Shown: positions 23,784-33,268 of the stretch, piece by piece
Numbering within the stretch: position 1 is the first letter of the stretch
Layout of the letters: each line of letters begins with the position of its first letter
Source of the DNA: Solitalea lacus
GTDB lineage: Bacteria; Bacteroidota; Bacteroidia; Sphingobacteriales; Sphingobacteriaceae
NCBI RefSeq assembly: GCF_022014595.1
Contig: NZ_CP091740.1
Span: forward strand, 2,840,200 to 2,904,199
DNA: 64,000 nucleotides
Direction: 5' to 3'
Translations under genes and position numbers: made by a program
The notes under the pieces: generated by a model
Told to the model about the DNA's origin: nothing
What the model saw: only the letters and a program-made list of their open reading frames with translations
Databases searched by the model: none

Positions 23784-24239
23784 CTAACAACGTGGAGGGC
23801 ATGGCAAACCATTTTCCACCACTATCGGGTCTCCACTTTCTGAAACACCTGTTCCTGTCATAAGGATGTTAATTTGTGGCCCACCCTGTAGACCTTTGGA
23901 TTCAATTGCTTTGGGCCAAATCGGCTTGCCTTCAATGTCAATTGGCACTAGTATCAAATGAAATCGTTCTTTCTGTGGATTTTCAGCAGTTTGATACCCG
24001 TTTTCTCCTTGTCCAAAATAAATTCTTATGCCTTCACAACCGTCAGTTGCTAACAGTTGCAAAATAGCATCTCGTTTAAAGGCCTCTGATTTAGGAATCA
24101 TAGGGGGCTCGTTTTCCAACTTGTTCCAGGAAAAAACAATGCCATTTCGGTAATGATTGTTTTCGAATTTTTCAATAAAACTCTTGGCTTTGTCACAATC
24201 GATCTTATGATCGTGATCACTGGGAAAGAAATTAGTCAT
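23784..24239 (-). CDS. Hypothetical cytosolic protein
   Basis: A 151-residue soluble protein that I do not recognise beyond its frequent occurrence in Bacteroidota. Visible blocks are HDHKIDCDKAKSFIEKFE, GIVFSWNKLENEPPMIPKSE and AILQLLATDGCEGIRIYFG. The C-terminus is GLPCPPRC, whose two cysteines could bind a metal or form a disulfide. It is the upstream gene of a likely two-gene unit with the membrane protein at 23105. Function unknown. Confidence 0.65.
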   Translation of the reverse strand: MTNFFPSDHDHKIDCDKAKSFIEKFENNHYRNGIVFSWNKLENEPPMIPKSEAFKRDAILQLLATDGCEGIRIYFGQGENGYQTAENPQKERFHLILVPIDIEGKPIWPKAIESKGLQGGPQINILMTGTGVSESGDPIVVENGLPCPPRC

Positions 24240-24486
24240 AGTTTTTAGATATTAGAGGTAGAACCACAGGTTAATACCTATTAAATTTACTTAGACATTT
24301 TATTCTTTTTCAAATTATTTTACTCGGATAATCAAATAATTTAAACTCCCATTAATTAAATCTTGAATTAGCGCATTTAATAGATTTTGTATATATTTAA
24401 TAGAAAGCAATTTACATCGTTAAGAGGGATATTTAAATCTCTATTAACTTTAGTATTCTAATAATATTATTCTATTAATACCAATT

Positions 24487-25158
24487 ATGATCAACAATTT
24501 CGCTCTTAAAAAAAGTGTTGGCACCAGGTGCTTAGCATTGTTTATTATTTCTTCAATCATTTTAAGTGCTTGTTCTCCTGCTACAAAAGTTACAGCCACA
24601 TGGAAAGCTAATGATGCAACCAAAACTTACAAAAACCTGTTTATTGTAGCTGTGAGTAAAAACTTGGCTTATAGAAAAACTGTAGAAGATAAAATGGCAA
24701 CTGCACTGGCTGCACAAGGAGCTACAGTGACCAAAAGTACCAGTGTACTTTCTCCGGAAATGACTAAAGAAAAAATAGATAAAGAAAAACTCTTGCAAAA
24801 ATTCAGAGAAGCAGGCTGCGATGGTATTATCGCAATTGCTTTAGTTAATAAAGATTCTGAAACCCGATATGTTCCTGGAACCACCACGTATGCACCAGGT
24901 GGTTATTATGGTAGTTTTTGGGGATACTATGGCGGCGTAGGAGTATATGACCCAGGCTATTACACAACTGATAAAACTTATTATCTTGAGACCAACTTAT
25001 ATGATGTGAATAGCGAAAAATTAGTATGGTCAGCGCAGTCAGAAACTCTTAACCCTTCCAATATTGACAAGAATGCAACAGAGTTTGCCGACCTGATTGT
25101 TGCAAAAATGGTAAGTGAAGGTGTAATACAATCAACAACTCCGCCTAAAAAGAAATAG
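24487..25158 (+). CDS. Lipoprotein of unknown function (DUF4136-like)
   Basis: A 223-residue lipoprotein with lipobox ILSAC (C29). The body starts VTATWKANDATKTYKNLFIVAV, with RKTVEDKMATALAAQG and later FREAGCDGIIAIALVNK, and ends YDVNSEKLVWSAQSETL. This resembles the DUF4136 fold of outer-membrane-attached lipoproteins. A Gly/Tyr-rich insert (PGGYYGSFWGYYGG) lies near residue 140. Periplasm or surface location is likely, and the role is unknown. It is monocistronic and ends in a strong terminator. Confidence 0.75.
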   Translation: MINNFALKKSVGTRCLALFIISSIILSACSPATKVTATWKANDATKTYKNLFIVAVSKNLAYRKTVEDKMATALAAQGATVTKSTSVLSPEMTKEKIDKEKLLQKFREAGCDGIIAIALVNKDSETRYVPGTTTYAPGGYYGSFWGYYGGVGVYDPGYYTTDKTYYLETNLYDVNSEKLVWSAQSETLNPSNIDKNATEFADLIVAKMVSEGVIQSTTPPKKK

Positions 25159-25184
25159 TCAACAGTTTTTTAATGATTTACTAT

Positions 25185-25212
25185 GAAAGCCGGCTAAATT
25201 GTCGGCTTTCTT
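25185..25212 (+). terminator. Intrinsic terminator after the 24487 lipoprotein gene
   Basis: A 10-bp stem (GAAAGCCGGC / GTCGGCTTTC, one mismatch or G-U) followed by TTTATT. Confidence 0.75.
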
Positions 25213-25299
25213 TATTAGGTTTAAATCAATTTTATAACCATTTGAAACTATCATTTTTGTGACAAACAAAAGTTCAAATTCATAATATTTATCAATAAT

Positions 25300-25307
25300 T
25301 ATATTTG
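25300..25307 (+). promoter_or_regulatory. TAnnTTTG element upstream of the 25327 gene and the DPP IV operon
   Basis: TATATTTG lies 20 bp before ATG 25327. Confidence 0.5.
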
Positions 25308-25326
25308 AGGTTGAATAATATGTTCG

Positions 25327-26238
25327 ATGAAAAGAGTAATAACCATTTTTGCATGTTTTTGCCTGGGGATTTCAGCGCTATTTGCCCAATCAAAAACAGA
25401 TGAGCAGTTTAAGAAGTTTGAAAAGACCCTAAAAAAAATTGACGCTGAATCTATCAACGGTGAAAACGAACTTGAACGAAGGAATGCTACTTACATGTTT
25501 ATTAAAACATTGGTGCAAGCCTTAAAATTACCTGGCTCGTTTAATTATCCTTTTGATTCGCTAAAAACAACGATTTCCATTGTCAAGGATCCGGCAAACA
25601 AGTTCAGAATTTTCAGCTGGCCTTTTGCACAAGAAAATGGAACTTACCGATACTATGGGGCCGTTCAGATAAATAATCCAAAAGGATTAGAATTATATCC
25701 ACTTAAGGATTATACCGACTTGATTAAAAACATTAATGACACTGTTACCTCAAATGAATATTGGGTAGGTGCTCAATATTATGATATAATTCCTCCTAAT
25801 TCATCAAACGAACCATACTTATTACTCGGTTGGAAAGGTAATGACAACCAAACCTCCATGCGTGTAATCGAACCAATGAGCATTGCTGATGGAAAAATTA
25901 CCATGGGTGCACCTGTTTTACAAGACAGTACAGGAAAATTGCATAATCGTTTTGTTTTTGAGTACAGTAAAGCCGCTTCAATGATGGTTAAATACAGTGC
26001 TTCTAAAAAATGGATTGTTTTTGATCATTTAGTTCCAACTGATCCAAGTAAAAAAGGAAATTATGAGTTTTATGCTCCAGATCTGTCATATGATGGGTTT
26101 AAATATGATAAAGGCAAGTGGGTTTTCATATCGGACCTGAATTTGAGTAACGATCCGTCAATTACAGACGAGTTATTTAATGATCCAAAAAAAATGACAA
26201 ATCCCCAGCAAACTCCGGTTAAGAAAAGAAAAAATTAA
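25327..26238 (+). CDS. Secreted protein of unknown function, cotranscribed with DPP IV
   Basis: A 303-residue protein with a signal peptide (cleavage after about residue 20, LFAQ). Residues 20-60 are helical and charged (TDEQFKKFEKTLKKIDAESI). The rest is beta-rich with FRIFSWPFAQENGTYRYYGA near residue 100, YYDIIPPNSSNEPYLLLGWKG near 155 and KGNYEFYAPDLSYDGF near 245, and a Lys-rich end. I do not recognise a family with a known role. It precedes the dipeptidyl peptidase gene by 32 bp and shares its promoter, so a link to periplasmic peptide use is plausible but unproven. Confidence 0.7.
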   Translation: MKRVITIFACFCLGISALFAQSKTDEQFKKFEKTLKKIDAESINGENELERRNATYMFIKTLVQALKLPGSFNYPFDSLKTTISIVKDPANKFRIFSWPFAQENGTYRYYGAVQINNPKGLELYPLKDYTDLIKNINDTVTSNEYWVGAQYYDIIPPNSSNEPYLLLGWKGNDNQTSMRVIEPMSIADGKITMGAPVLQDSTGKLHNRFVFEYSKAASMMVKYSASKKWIVFDHLVPTDPSKKGNYEFYAPDLSYDGFKYDKGKWVFISDLNLSNDPSITDELFNDPKKMTNPQQTPVKKRKN

Positions 26239-26270
26239 ATCCTCCAATCCAATACATTAATAAGGTAAAT

Positions 26271-28442
26271 ATGAGAAAAATGTTAATTCCCGCTTTTTTA
26301 CTGCTGGTGCCGTTCATCGGTTCAGCTCAAAAAAAGCCTATTACTTTAGATGAAATTTACACCAAACGAAGTTTTGCTGCTTCAGGTGTTTTTGGCTTAA
26401 ACTCAATGAAGGATGGTAAGCATTATTCTTCCATTTTTAATGACAGGGCTAAAAACGATACCTATGTATTGAAATACGAATATGCTTCAGGCTTGGTAAA
26501 AGATACTATTCTAAAAAATAGTAAACTGAATTATCAGGGAAAAACCATTCAGCTTGACGATTATTCATTTAGCAATGACGAGAGTAAAGTGTTAATTGCG
26601 ACTGAAACAGAGCCAGTATACCGTCGATCGAGTTTAATAAACAATTTCATCCTCGACAAAAAAACAAGCAGCTTGGTTGCACTTTCAGAAAATGGAAAGC
26701 AAAAATATGCTGACTTTGCTCCTGACGCCTCCAAAGTTGCCTTTGTTCGTGATAATAACATCTTTATTAAAGATTTAACAACCGGAGATGAGAAAAAAAT
26801 CACTACCGATGGTGTGAAAAATAAAATTATCAATGGAGGAACTGATTGGGTTTACGAAGAGGAATTTGAATTTGCCAGAGCTTTCTTTTGGTCTCCTGAT
26901 GGGAAAAAGATTGCTTACTACAGGTTTGATGAAACTGAAGTTCCTGAAATCAGCATCCCGGTTTATAACAATTTATATCCTGAAGAGTACCGATATAAGT
27001 ACCCTAAGGCAGGTGAAAAGAATGCCATTGTAAGTATCCACGTTTACGATTTGGTTAACGGTAAAACAACCACGGTTGATATAGGCCCTGAAAAGGATCA
27101 ATACATTCCGCGTATAAAATGGACGAATGACTCCAATACTTTATGCGTGTTCCGAATGAACCGCCATCAAAATAAATTGGAGTATTTACTAGCCAATGCC
27201 CAAACCGGTTCAACCAAACTAATTTTAACTGAAACTGACAAACGTTATATCGATGTAAATGACGATCTTACGTTCCTAAGCGACAATAAATCGTTTATAA
27301 TTACCAGTGAACAGGATGGTTATTGTCATATTTATATGTATGATTTAAGTGGAAAACTGGTTCGTCAGATTACAAAAGGTGCATGGGAAGTTACTTCTCT
27401 TTACGGGATAGATGAAAAAACTAAAACCATTTATTACCAAGCGGCAGAAATCTCTCCAACTAAACGTGAGATTTATTCAATCAAACTTGATGGAAGCAGC
27501 AAAAAAAGACTAACAAGTGCAGAAGGTTCAAACAATGCCACCTTTAGCAGCGATTTCTCTTATTTTATTAACACTTACAGTAACGCCAACACACCGGCCT
27601 CGTTTGTATTGAGAGATAAAAATGGTAAGGAAGTTCGTTTACTTGAGGATAACCAAAAGCTTAAAACTCAACTTTCCAACTATGCATATCAAGGCAAAGA
27701 GTTTATTCAAGTTCCAATGCCTGACGGCTTAAAGCTTAATGCTTGGATGATCAAACCGGCCAATTTTGATCCCAATAAAAAATATCCAATATTCATGTAT
27801 GCTTATGGTGGACCTGGCAGTCAGCAGGTACTGGATGGCTGGAACGGTGGTGATTTGTGGTATCAATCCATAGCCGATAAAGGGTATATTGTTTTTTGTA
27901 TGGATAACCGAGGAACAGGAGCCCGTGGTGCTGATTTCAAGAAAGTGACCTACATGCAGTTAGGTAAATATGAGATTCAGGACCAAATAGATGCTGCCAA
28001 ATGGTTAGGAACACAATCATACGTTGATGCAGCCCGTATTGGTTATTATGGGTGGAGTTTTGGTGGATACATGGCTTCATTAGCAATTACGCGCGGGGCT
28101 GATGTATTTAAAATGGCTATTGCCGGAGCACCGGTAACCTCTTGGAGATATTATGATACCATTTACACGGAGCGTTTTTTACGTACCCCGCAAGAGAATC
28201 CTTCAGGATATGATGATAACTCCCCTATCAATTATGCTGATAAATTCAAAGGGAAGTATTTATTGATTCATGGTACTTTTGATGATAATGTGCATTTCCA
28301 GAATTCTGCGGAGATGGCTTTAGCACTTATCAAAAAAAATAAACAGTTTGAAAGTTTCTACTATCCAAATGAGCATCATGGGGTAAAATACCGCATGCAG
28401 TTACAAACAATGATGGTCGACTTTGTTCTTAAAAATTTGTAG
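26271..28442 (+). CDS. Dipeptidyl peptidase IV (S9B family)
   Basis: A 723-residue secreted serine peptidase with a signal peptide (about 1-19, FIGSAQ). Residues about 40-480 form the beta-propeller, including the DPP IV glutamate motif DWVYEEEFEF near residue 195, which anchors the substrate amino terminus. The alpha/beta-hydrolase domain follows: S596 in GWSFGGYMAS, D671/D672 in HGTFDDNVH, and H703 in NEHHGV. It removes X-Pro or X-Ala dipeptides from peptides in the periplasm. It follows the 25327 gene by 32 bp. Two peptide transporters lie downstream. Family length and all motifs are intact. Confidence 0.95.
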   Translation: MRKMLIPAFLLLVPFIGSAQKKPITLDEIYTKRSFAASGVFGLNSMKDGKHYSSIFNDRAKNDTYVLKYEYASGLVKDTILKNSKLNYQGKTIQLDDYSFSNDESKVLIATETEPVYRRSSLINNFILDKKTSSLVALSENGKQKYADFAPDASKVAFVRDNNIFIKDLTTGDEKKITTDGVKNKIINGGTDWVYEEEFEFARAFFWSPDGKKIAYYRFDETEVPEISIPVYNNLYPEEYRYKYPKAGEKNAIVSIHVYDLVNGKTTTVDIGPEKDQYIPRIKWTNDSNTLCVFRMNRHQNKLEYLLANAQTGSTKLILTETDKRYIDVNDDLTFLSDNKSFIITSEQDGYCHIYMYDLSGKLVRQITKGAWEVTSLYGIDEKTKTIYYQAAEISPTKREIYSIKLDGSSKKRLTSAEGSNNATFSSDFSYFINTYSNANTPASFVLRDKNGKEVRLLEDNQKLKTQLSNYAYQGKEFIQVPMPDGLKLNAWMIKPANFDPNKKYPIFMYAYGGPGSQQVLDGWNGGDLWYQSIADKGYIVFCMDNRGTGARGADFKKVTYMQLGKYEIQDQIDAAKWLGTQSYVDAARIGYYGWSFGGYMASLAITRGADVFKMAIAGAPVTSWRYYDTIYTERFLRTPQENPSGYDDNSPINYADKFKGKYLLIHGTFDDNVHFQNSAEMALALIKKNKQFESFYYPNEHHGVKYRMQLQTMMVDFVLKNL

Positions 28443-28464
28443 AATAATTCCACACATAATATTA

Positions 28465-28500
28465 AACAAAGCACGTTCAACAGACGTGCTTTGCTATTTT
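28465..28500 (+). terminator. Terminator after the DPP IV gene
   Basis: A 9-bp stem (AAAGCACGT / ACGTGCTTT) followed by a T-rich run. The rest of the gap to 28775 is AT-rich, with no gene. A 7-of-8 promoter match, TACTTTAG, is at 28698-28705 upstream of the first POT gene. Confidence 0.75.
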
Positions 28501-28775
28501 TATAGCAAAATTCTTATTCAAATAATTATATTTTACAAACCAAAATACTAACTATCAGCATATTAAAATTTAACTTATTTTAATAGCAGTTTTAATAAAA
28601 TCATTTTAAAAACCTGGAAATCAATATTTAATGTAAAAAAGTTAAGATGATATGATTTTCTTGCGTTTAAAACATTTTCTTAACAGAAAAATATTTCTAC
28701 TTTAGCGGCTTTGGGAAAATCTTTTCCCTCTAAACCAATCTAAAAACAAATAAGTAATAAGACCAGAAAACCAAG

Positions 28776-30434
28776 ATGGCTCAGAAGCAAGCTAAACATC
28801 CTAAAGGACTTCCATTTTTATTTTTATCTGAAATGTGGGAACGCTTCGGCTATTATCTAATGATTGGCATATTCACCTTATATCTTAAAGATGTTAAGGC
28901 TGGTTTCGCCATGACAGAGGCTGAATCTGCAGATTTATACGGAACGTTTATTGCCTTGGTTTTTTTAACCCCATTTGTAGGTGGTTTAATTGCCGATAGG
29001 TATTGGGGTTACGCAAAATCAATCATTATTGGCGGGATTATGATGGGTATTGGATATTGCTTAATGGCAATTCACAGTTTACCTATCCTCTACCTTTCCA
29101 TGACATTAGTAATACTAGGGAACGGTTTCTTTAAGCCAAATATTTCAACCCTACTGGGGAATATTTATACCACACCTGAGTTTCAAGAGAAAAAAGATGA
29201 GGGTTATAATATTTTTTACATGGGAATAAATATTGGAGCCTTTATTTGCAATTTCTTCGGTGCCGCTTTATATATTATGCTGGGTTGGGGTTATGCATTT
29301 GTGGCTGCCGGTGTTGGTATGTTCATAGGCGTAACCGTATTCTTGTTAGGATTACGTCACTATAAAGCTTTTGATGTTAAGAAAGGTGTGCAGGAAGGAG
29401 ATATGCCATTTAGCAAAATTATCTATTTAATCCTTCTTCCTTCCATTTTTGCTGGTATTATCGGATGGATTCTTCCACAATCATTACTTGGACATCCTTT
29501 AGTTGGCTCTAACAGCACAGATGCGTTTATTTTTGCCTGCATTCCGGTAATTTACTTTTACTCTTCTTTATACTTTAAAGCCTCAGCTTCAGAAAAAAGA
29601 CCAATAGCAGCACTGCTTACAATTTTTGCTGTGGTAGTTCTTTTTTGGGCGGTTTTCAAGCAAAATGGTTCGGCTTTAAATACTTGGGCAGACCGCTATA
29701 CTGATCGACACGTTTCTAACCCAACTGCGGAGCAAGTTTTCAACAAGCTAAAATTTTCTCAAACAGTAACTTACGTAAAAGATTCTGTTGCTCAATATGA
29801 TGAAGCCTTCCGTTTGCAAAAAGTAAATGGTGTTGTCCAAAAAGAATATAATTACCCCGTTTATTTTAAAAATGTTAATAAAGAGCACTTACCTTCAGAA
29901 GGAAGCAATGCTGAACTTTGGGCAACCAACCTAAGTCAATCAATAAATCCGGGATGGGTAATTTTGTTAACACCTGTTGTGGTCGCCTTCTTTACCTGGC
30001 TAAGAGGAAAAGGCAAAGAACCTTCAACCGCGTCAAAAATCATATTCGGAATTTTTATTTCAGCATTATCTGTATTGGTAATGGTTGGAGCCGTTTATGC
30101 CGGCCACAACGGAACTGAAAAAGTTTCGGTTTTATGGTTGGTAGCTGGTTACGGTATAATTACCATTGGTGAATTATTCTTGAGTCCGATGGGACTGTCT
30201 TTGGTGTCAAAGCTAAGTCCTGCTCGTATTACCTCATTAATGATGGGCGGATGGTTTTTAGCAACGTCAATCGGAAATAAATTATCAGGCGTATTAGCTA
30301 CCCTTTGGGATACATACGATCACAAAACCAGTTTCTTTTGGGTAAACTTTGCTTTATTAATGTTTTCAGCGTTAATCGGTTTTGCATTGTTGAAATGGTT
30401 GAACGGAATTATGAAGGAAAAAGGCATTAAGTAA
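28776..30434 (+). CDS. POT family proton-dependent peptide transporter (first of two)
   Basis: A 552-residue inner-membrane MFS protein with the PTR2 layout. The N-terminal FLSEMWERFGYYLMIGIFTLY carries the ExxER-like motif, followed by PFVGGLIADRYWGYAKSI and the family signature NGFFKPNISTLLGNIYT. FYMGINIGAFICNFFGAALY comes next, and GELFLSPMGLSLVSKLSP appears in the C-terminal half. An extra loop at about 330-385 is periplasmic or cytoplasmic. It imports di- or tripeptides with protons. It stands 57 bp before a second POT gene and after DPP IV, which generates dipeptides. Confidence 0.93.
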   Translation: MAQKQAKHPKGLPFLFLSEMWERFGYYLMIGIFTLYLKDVKAGFAMTEAESADLYGTFIALVFLTPFVGGLIADRYWGYAKSIIIGGIMMGIGYCLMAIHSLPILYLSMTLVILGNGFFKPNISTLLGNIYTTPEFQEKKDEGYNIFYMGINIGAFICNFFGAALYIMLGWGYAFVAAGVGMFIGVTVFLLGLRHYKAFDVKKGVQEGDMPFSKIIYLILLPSIFAGIIGWILPQSLLGHPLVGSNSTDAFIFACIPVIYFYSSLYFKASASEKRPIAALLTIFAVVVLFWAVFKQNGSALNTWADRYTDRHVSNPTAEQVFNKLKFSQTVTYVKDSVAQYDEAFRLQKVNGVVQKEYNYPVYFKNVNKEHLPSEGSNAELWATNLSQSINPGWVILLTPVVVAFFTWLRGKGKEPSTASKIIFGIFISALSVLVMVGAVYAGHNGTEKVSVLWLVAGYGIITIGELFLSPMGLSLVSKLSPARITSLMMGGWFLATSIGNKLSGVLATLWDTYDHKTSFFWVNFALLMFSALIGFALLKWLNGIMKEKGIK

Positions 30435-30491
30435 TAAAACAATTAATATAGATAAATAAACCTACTTTTAAATAAGCACATTTTAATAAAA

Positions 30492-32192
30492 ATGAATCAA
30501 AATCAACCGATTGCACGAGAGCAAGCTCAAGTAAGCTCAAAACACCCTAAGGGACTTTGGGTATTGTTCGGAACTGAGATGTGGGAGCGCTTCAACTTCT
30601 ATGGAATGAGAACGCTGTTAACATTATTCATCGTAAATTCTTTATTGATGAGTAAAGAAGAGTCATCTCTAATTTACGGCGGATTCCTAGGCTTGTGTTA
30701 TTTAACACCTATGCTAGGTGGATTTATTTCCGACAGATTCCTTGGGAACAGATATTGTATTATGCTCGGAGGATCATTAATGGCCATAGGTCAGCTATTG
30801 TTATTCTTCAGTGCAAGTACATTTAGCACTAACTTGGATCTGGCCAAAATTTTATTATATGTTGCTTTAGGTGTTATCATATTTGGTAACGGTTTCTTTA
30901 AGCCTAATATTTCTTCAATGGTGGGAAGCCTTTACCCTTCGCAAGAAAAAAGCAAATTGGATACAGCTTTTACAATTTTCTACATGGGTATAAATGTAGG
31001 AGCATTCTTAGGTCAATTCATTTGCCCAATGCTTGGCGACGTTGTTAATGCGGATGGAACCAGGGACATTTTCGCATTTAAATGGGGTTTCTTAGCAGCT
31101 TCATTTGCCATGGTTATTGGTACCTTAACGTTCTATTTATTAAAAGATAAATACGTAATTACTCCAGAAGGACGTCCAATTGGTGGATTGCCTAAGCACA
31201 ATCAGGCAGCAGACTTTGCTGAAGGTGAAGCTCAAACAGCGCACTTTACTTCTACTGCATTAATTGTTTCAGTGATTTCTTTTATTGGATTAGCATTAGT
31301 TTTCAATAAAGTATTTGGTCAGAATGTTATCTACTCAATTATTTATGGTAGTGGTTTGACTTTGGCAGGCTTAATTCTATCTGATAAATCATTGACAAAA
31401 GTTGAAAGAGATAGAATCTTAGTAATTTATATAGTTTCATTCTTTGTTATCTTCTTTTGGGCAGCATTTGAACAAGCTGGTTCTTCATTAACCTTTATTG
31501 CAGACAACCAAACCGACAGAAACTTTTTAGGATGGCAAATGCCACCTTCGATGGTGCAGATCTTCAACGGAATTTTCGTTGTAATGTTTGCTGTTCCATT
31601 CAGTATGTTATGGGATAAATTAAGAGCTAACGGAAAAGAACCAATCTCTCCATTCAAACAAGCTATTGGTTTATTATTAATTGCAATCAGTTATTTCATT
31701 ATTGCTCATAATGTAAAAGACTTAGGAAATTCAGGCCTTTTAGCTATAAAATGGTTGATATTATTATATTTAATTCAAACATTTGGCGAATTATGTTTAT
31801 CTCCTATTGGTTTATCATTAGTAGGTAAATTAGCTCCTAAACGCTTTGCATCACTCTTATTTGGTGTATTCTTCTTGTCGAATGCATCAGGTTATGCCCT
31901 TGCTGGAACTTTAGGATCAATATTGCCTGCAACCGGAGAGCAATTTACAAAGGCAAAAACAGCAGGAATTGATTTGCAAGCAATTTTAGATAAAACTGTT
32001 ACGCCAACTGCTGAACAGTTAAAATTCTTACAAGAAGCTAATATCAGCGCTACTAACCCTGTTTTTGCAGGATTCGAAATTCATAACTTGTTCGAATTCT
32101 TCATGGTATTCGTTGTGCTTTGTGGAGTTGCATCAGTACTTTTATTTGCCTTAACACCACGATTGAAAAAAATGATGCATGGTGTAAAATAA
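30492..32192 (+). CDS. POT family proton-dependent peptide transporter (second of two)
   Basis: A 566-residue paralogue of the preceding gene, with FGTEMWERFNFYGMRTLLTLF, PMLGGFISDRFLGNRYCI, NGFFKPNISSMVGSLY, FYMGINVGAFLGQFI and FGELCLSPIGLSLVGKLAPKRF. The Met/Arg pair GMRTLLTLF near residue 38 differs from copy 1 (YLMIGIFTLY), so the two may differ in substrate range. About 40 residues near the C-terminus (TKAKTAGIDLQAILDKTV) are an insertion. It lies 57 bp downstream of copy 1, with a strong terminator after it. Confidence 0.93.
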   Translation: MNQNQPIAREQAQVSSKHPKGLWVLFGTEMWERFNFYGMRTLLTLFIVNSLLMSKEESSLIYGGFLGLCYLTPMLGGFISDRFLGNRYCIMLGGSLMAIGQLLLFFSASTFSTNLDLAKILLYVALGVIIFGNGFFKPNISSMVGSLYPSQEKSKLDTAFTIFYMGINVGAFLGQFICPMLGDVVNADGTRDIFAFKWGFLAASFAMVIGTLTFYLLKDKYVITPEGRPIGGLPKHNQAADFAEGEAQTAHFTSTALIVSVISFIGLALVFNKVFGQNVIYSIIYGSGLTLAGLILSDKSLTKVERDRILVIYIVSFFVIFFWAAFEQAGSSLTFIADNQTDRNFLGWQMPPSMVQIFNGIFVVMFAVPFSMLWDKLRANGKEPISPFKQAIGLLLIAISYFIIAHNVKDLGNSGLLAIKWLILLYLIQTFGELCLSPIGLSLVGKLAPKRFASLLFGVFFLSNASGYALAGTLGSILPATGEQFTKAKTAGIDLQAILDKTVTPTAEQLKFLQEANISATNPVFAGFEIHNLFEFFMVFVVLCGVASVLLFALTPRLKKMMHGVK

Positions 32193-32210
32193 AAACCAGC
32201 AATACGACAT

Positions 32211-32250
32211 TAAAAAAAAGGAGTTCGCAAAACGAACTCCTTTTTTTTAA
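32211..32250 (+). terminator. Strong terminator after the POT pair
   Basis: GGAGTTCG / CGAACTCC with flanking A-run and T8, giving a stem of 13 or more base pairs. Confidence 0.85.
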
Positions 32251-32321
32251 TTGAAAATAATCGTTTGGGTTAATTTTTTACCAATAGTTAAAGTATATTC
32301 GCATTCCAAATAAAATAAACA

Positions 32322-33056
32322 GTGTTTTCAGATAGTATCGTCATAATACCCACATATAATGAGAAAGAGAATGTAGAGCGAATGATTCGAAAAGTTTTCT
32401 CTTTGGATTATCCTTTTCATCTATTAATTATTGACGATGGCTCTCCAGATGGTACAGCCAGCATTGTTAAGCAACTTCAAAAAGAATATCCCGGACAACT
32501 TTTTTTAGAAGAACGCAGTGGAAAACTTGGTTTGGGAACAGCTTATATTCATGGATTCAAATGGGCACTGGCTCGTAACTATGAATACATTTTTGAAATG
32601 GATTGTGATTTTTCACATAATCCGGACGACTTGATTCGTTTAAGGGAAGCTTGTGTAAACGGTGCCGATTTGGCTGTGGGTTCACGATATATTACAGGTG
32701 TAAATGTGGTGAACTGGCCAATGGGTAGAGTTTTAATGTCTTATTTTGCATCCCGTTATTGCCGGATTATTACAGGCGTTGAAATACATGATTACACAGC
32801 GGGTTTTAAATGTTATCGAAAACGCGTATTACAAACTATAGACTTGGATAAAATTAAGTTTATTGGTTATGCGTTTCAAATTGAGATGAAATTTACTGCA
32901 GTAAAGCATGGTTTCAAATTGGTTGAAGTACCTATTATTTTCACCGATCGTACAGCAGGAACATCAAAAATGAGCACAAAAATTTTCCGTGAAGCGATCT
33001 TTGGAGTTATACAGCTTAAAATAAGAAGCTGGTTCAAGAAATATCAACAGGCTTAA
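32322..33056 (+). CDS. Polyprenol-phosphate mannosyltransferase-like GT2
   Basis: A 244-residue GT-A enzyme starting at a GTG codon. Motifs are IIPTYNEKENVERMI (about 7-21), IDDGSPDGTASIV (about 36), EMDCDFSHNPDDLIRL (about 90; the DxD region), GSRYITGVNVVNWP (about 118), and DYTAGFKCYRKRVL plus IGYAFQIEMKF further on. This is the dolichol-phosphate mannose synthase subgroup (Dpm1-like), without membrane-anchor helices. It likely moves mannose or a related sugar to a polyprenol phosphate for surface glycan or glycoprotein synthesis. It is followed by a 13-bp hairpin. Confidence 0.88.
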   Translation: MFSDSIVIIPTYNEKENVERMIRKVFSLDYPFHLLIIDDGSPDGTASIVKQLQKEYPGQLFLEERSGKLGLGTAYIHGFKWALARNYEYIFEMDCDFSHNPDDLIRLREACVNGADLAVGSRYITGVNVVNWPMGRVLMSYFASRYCRIITGVEIHDYTAGFKCYRKRVLQTIDLDKIKFIGYAFQIEMKFTAVKHGFKLVEVPIIFTDRTAGTSKMSTKIFREAIFGVIQLKIRSWFKKYQQA

Positions 33057-33069
33057 TAAACTTTGCCTT

Positions 33070-33099
33070 AAAGAAACAAGGATATCTCCTTGTTTCTTT
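33070..33099 (+). terminator. Hairpin terminator after the mannosyltransferase
   Basis: A perfect 13-bp stem (AAAGAAACAAGGA / TCCTTGTTTCTTT) with a 4-base loop. The T-rich arm provides the release run. Confidence 0.7.
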
Positions 33100-33211
33100 C
33101 CTAACACGCCTAAAATGATCAAGTGGTAAACCTTGAACATTTCTACTAAATACCATATTAATTTTCGGTTCATTTTTTGCCGTTGAATGGTGATTCTTCG
33201 GTAGAAAAATC

Positions 33212-33219
33212 TACTTTTG
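33212..33219 (+). promoter_or_regulatory. TAnnTTTG element upstream of mgtE
   Basis: TACTTTTG lies 50 bp before ATG 33269. Confidence 0.5.
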
Positions 33220-33268
33220 CAAAAAATAAAAATTCACACCCATGTAGCATCATTATTAATCGGAAATC

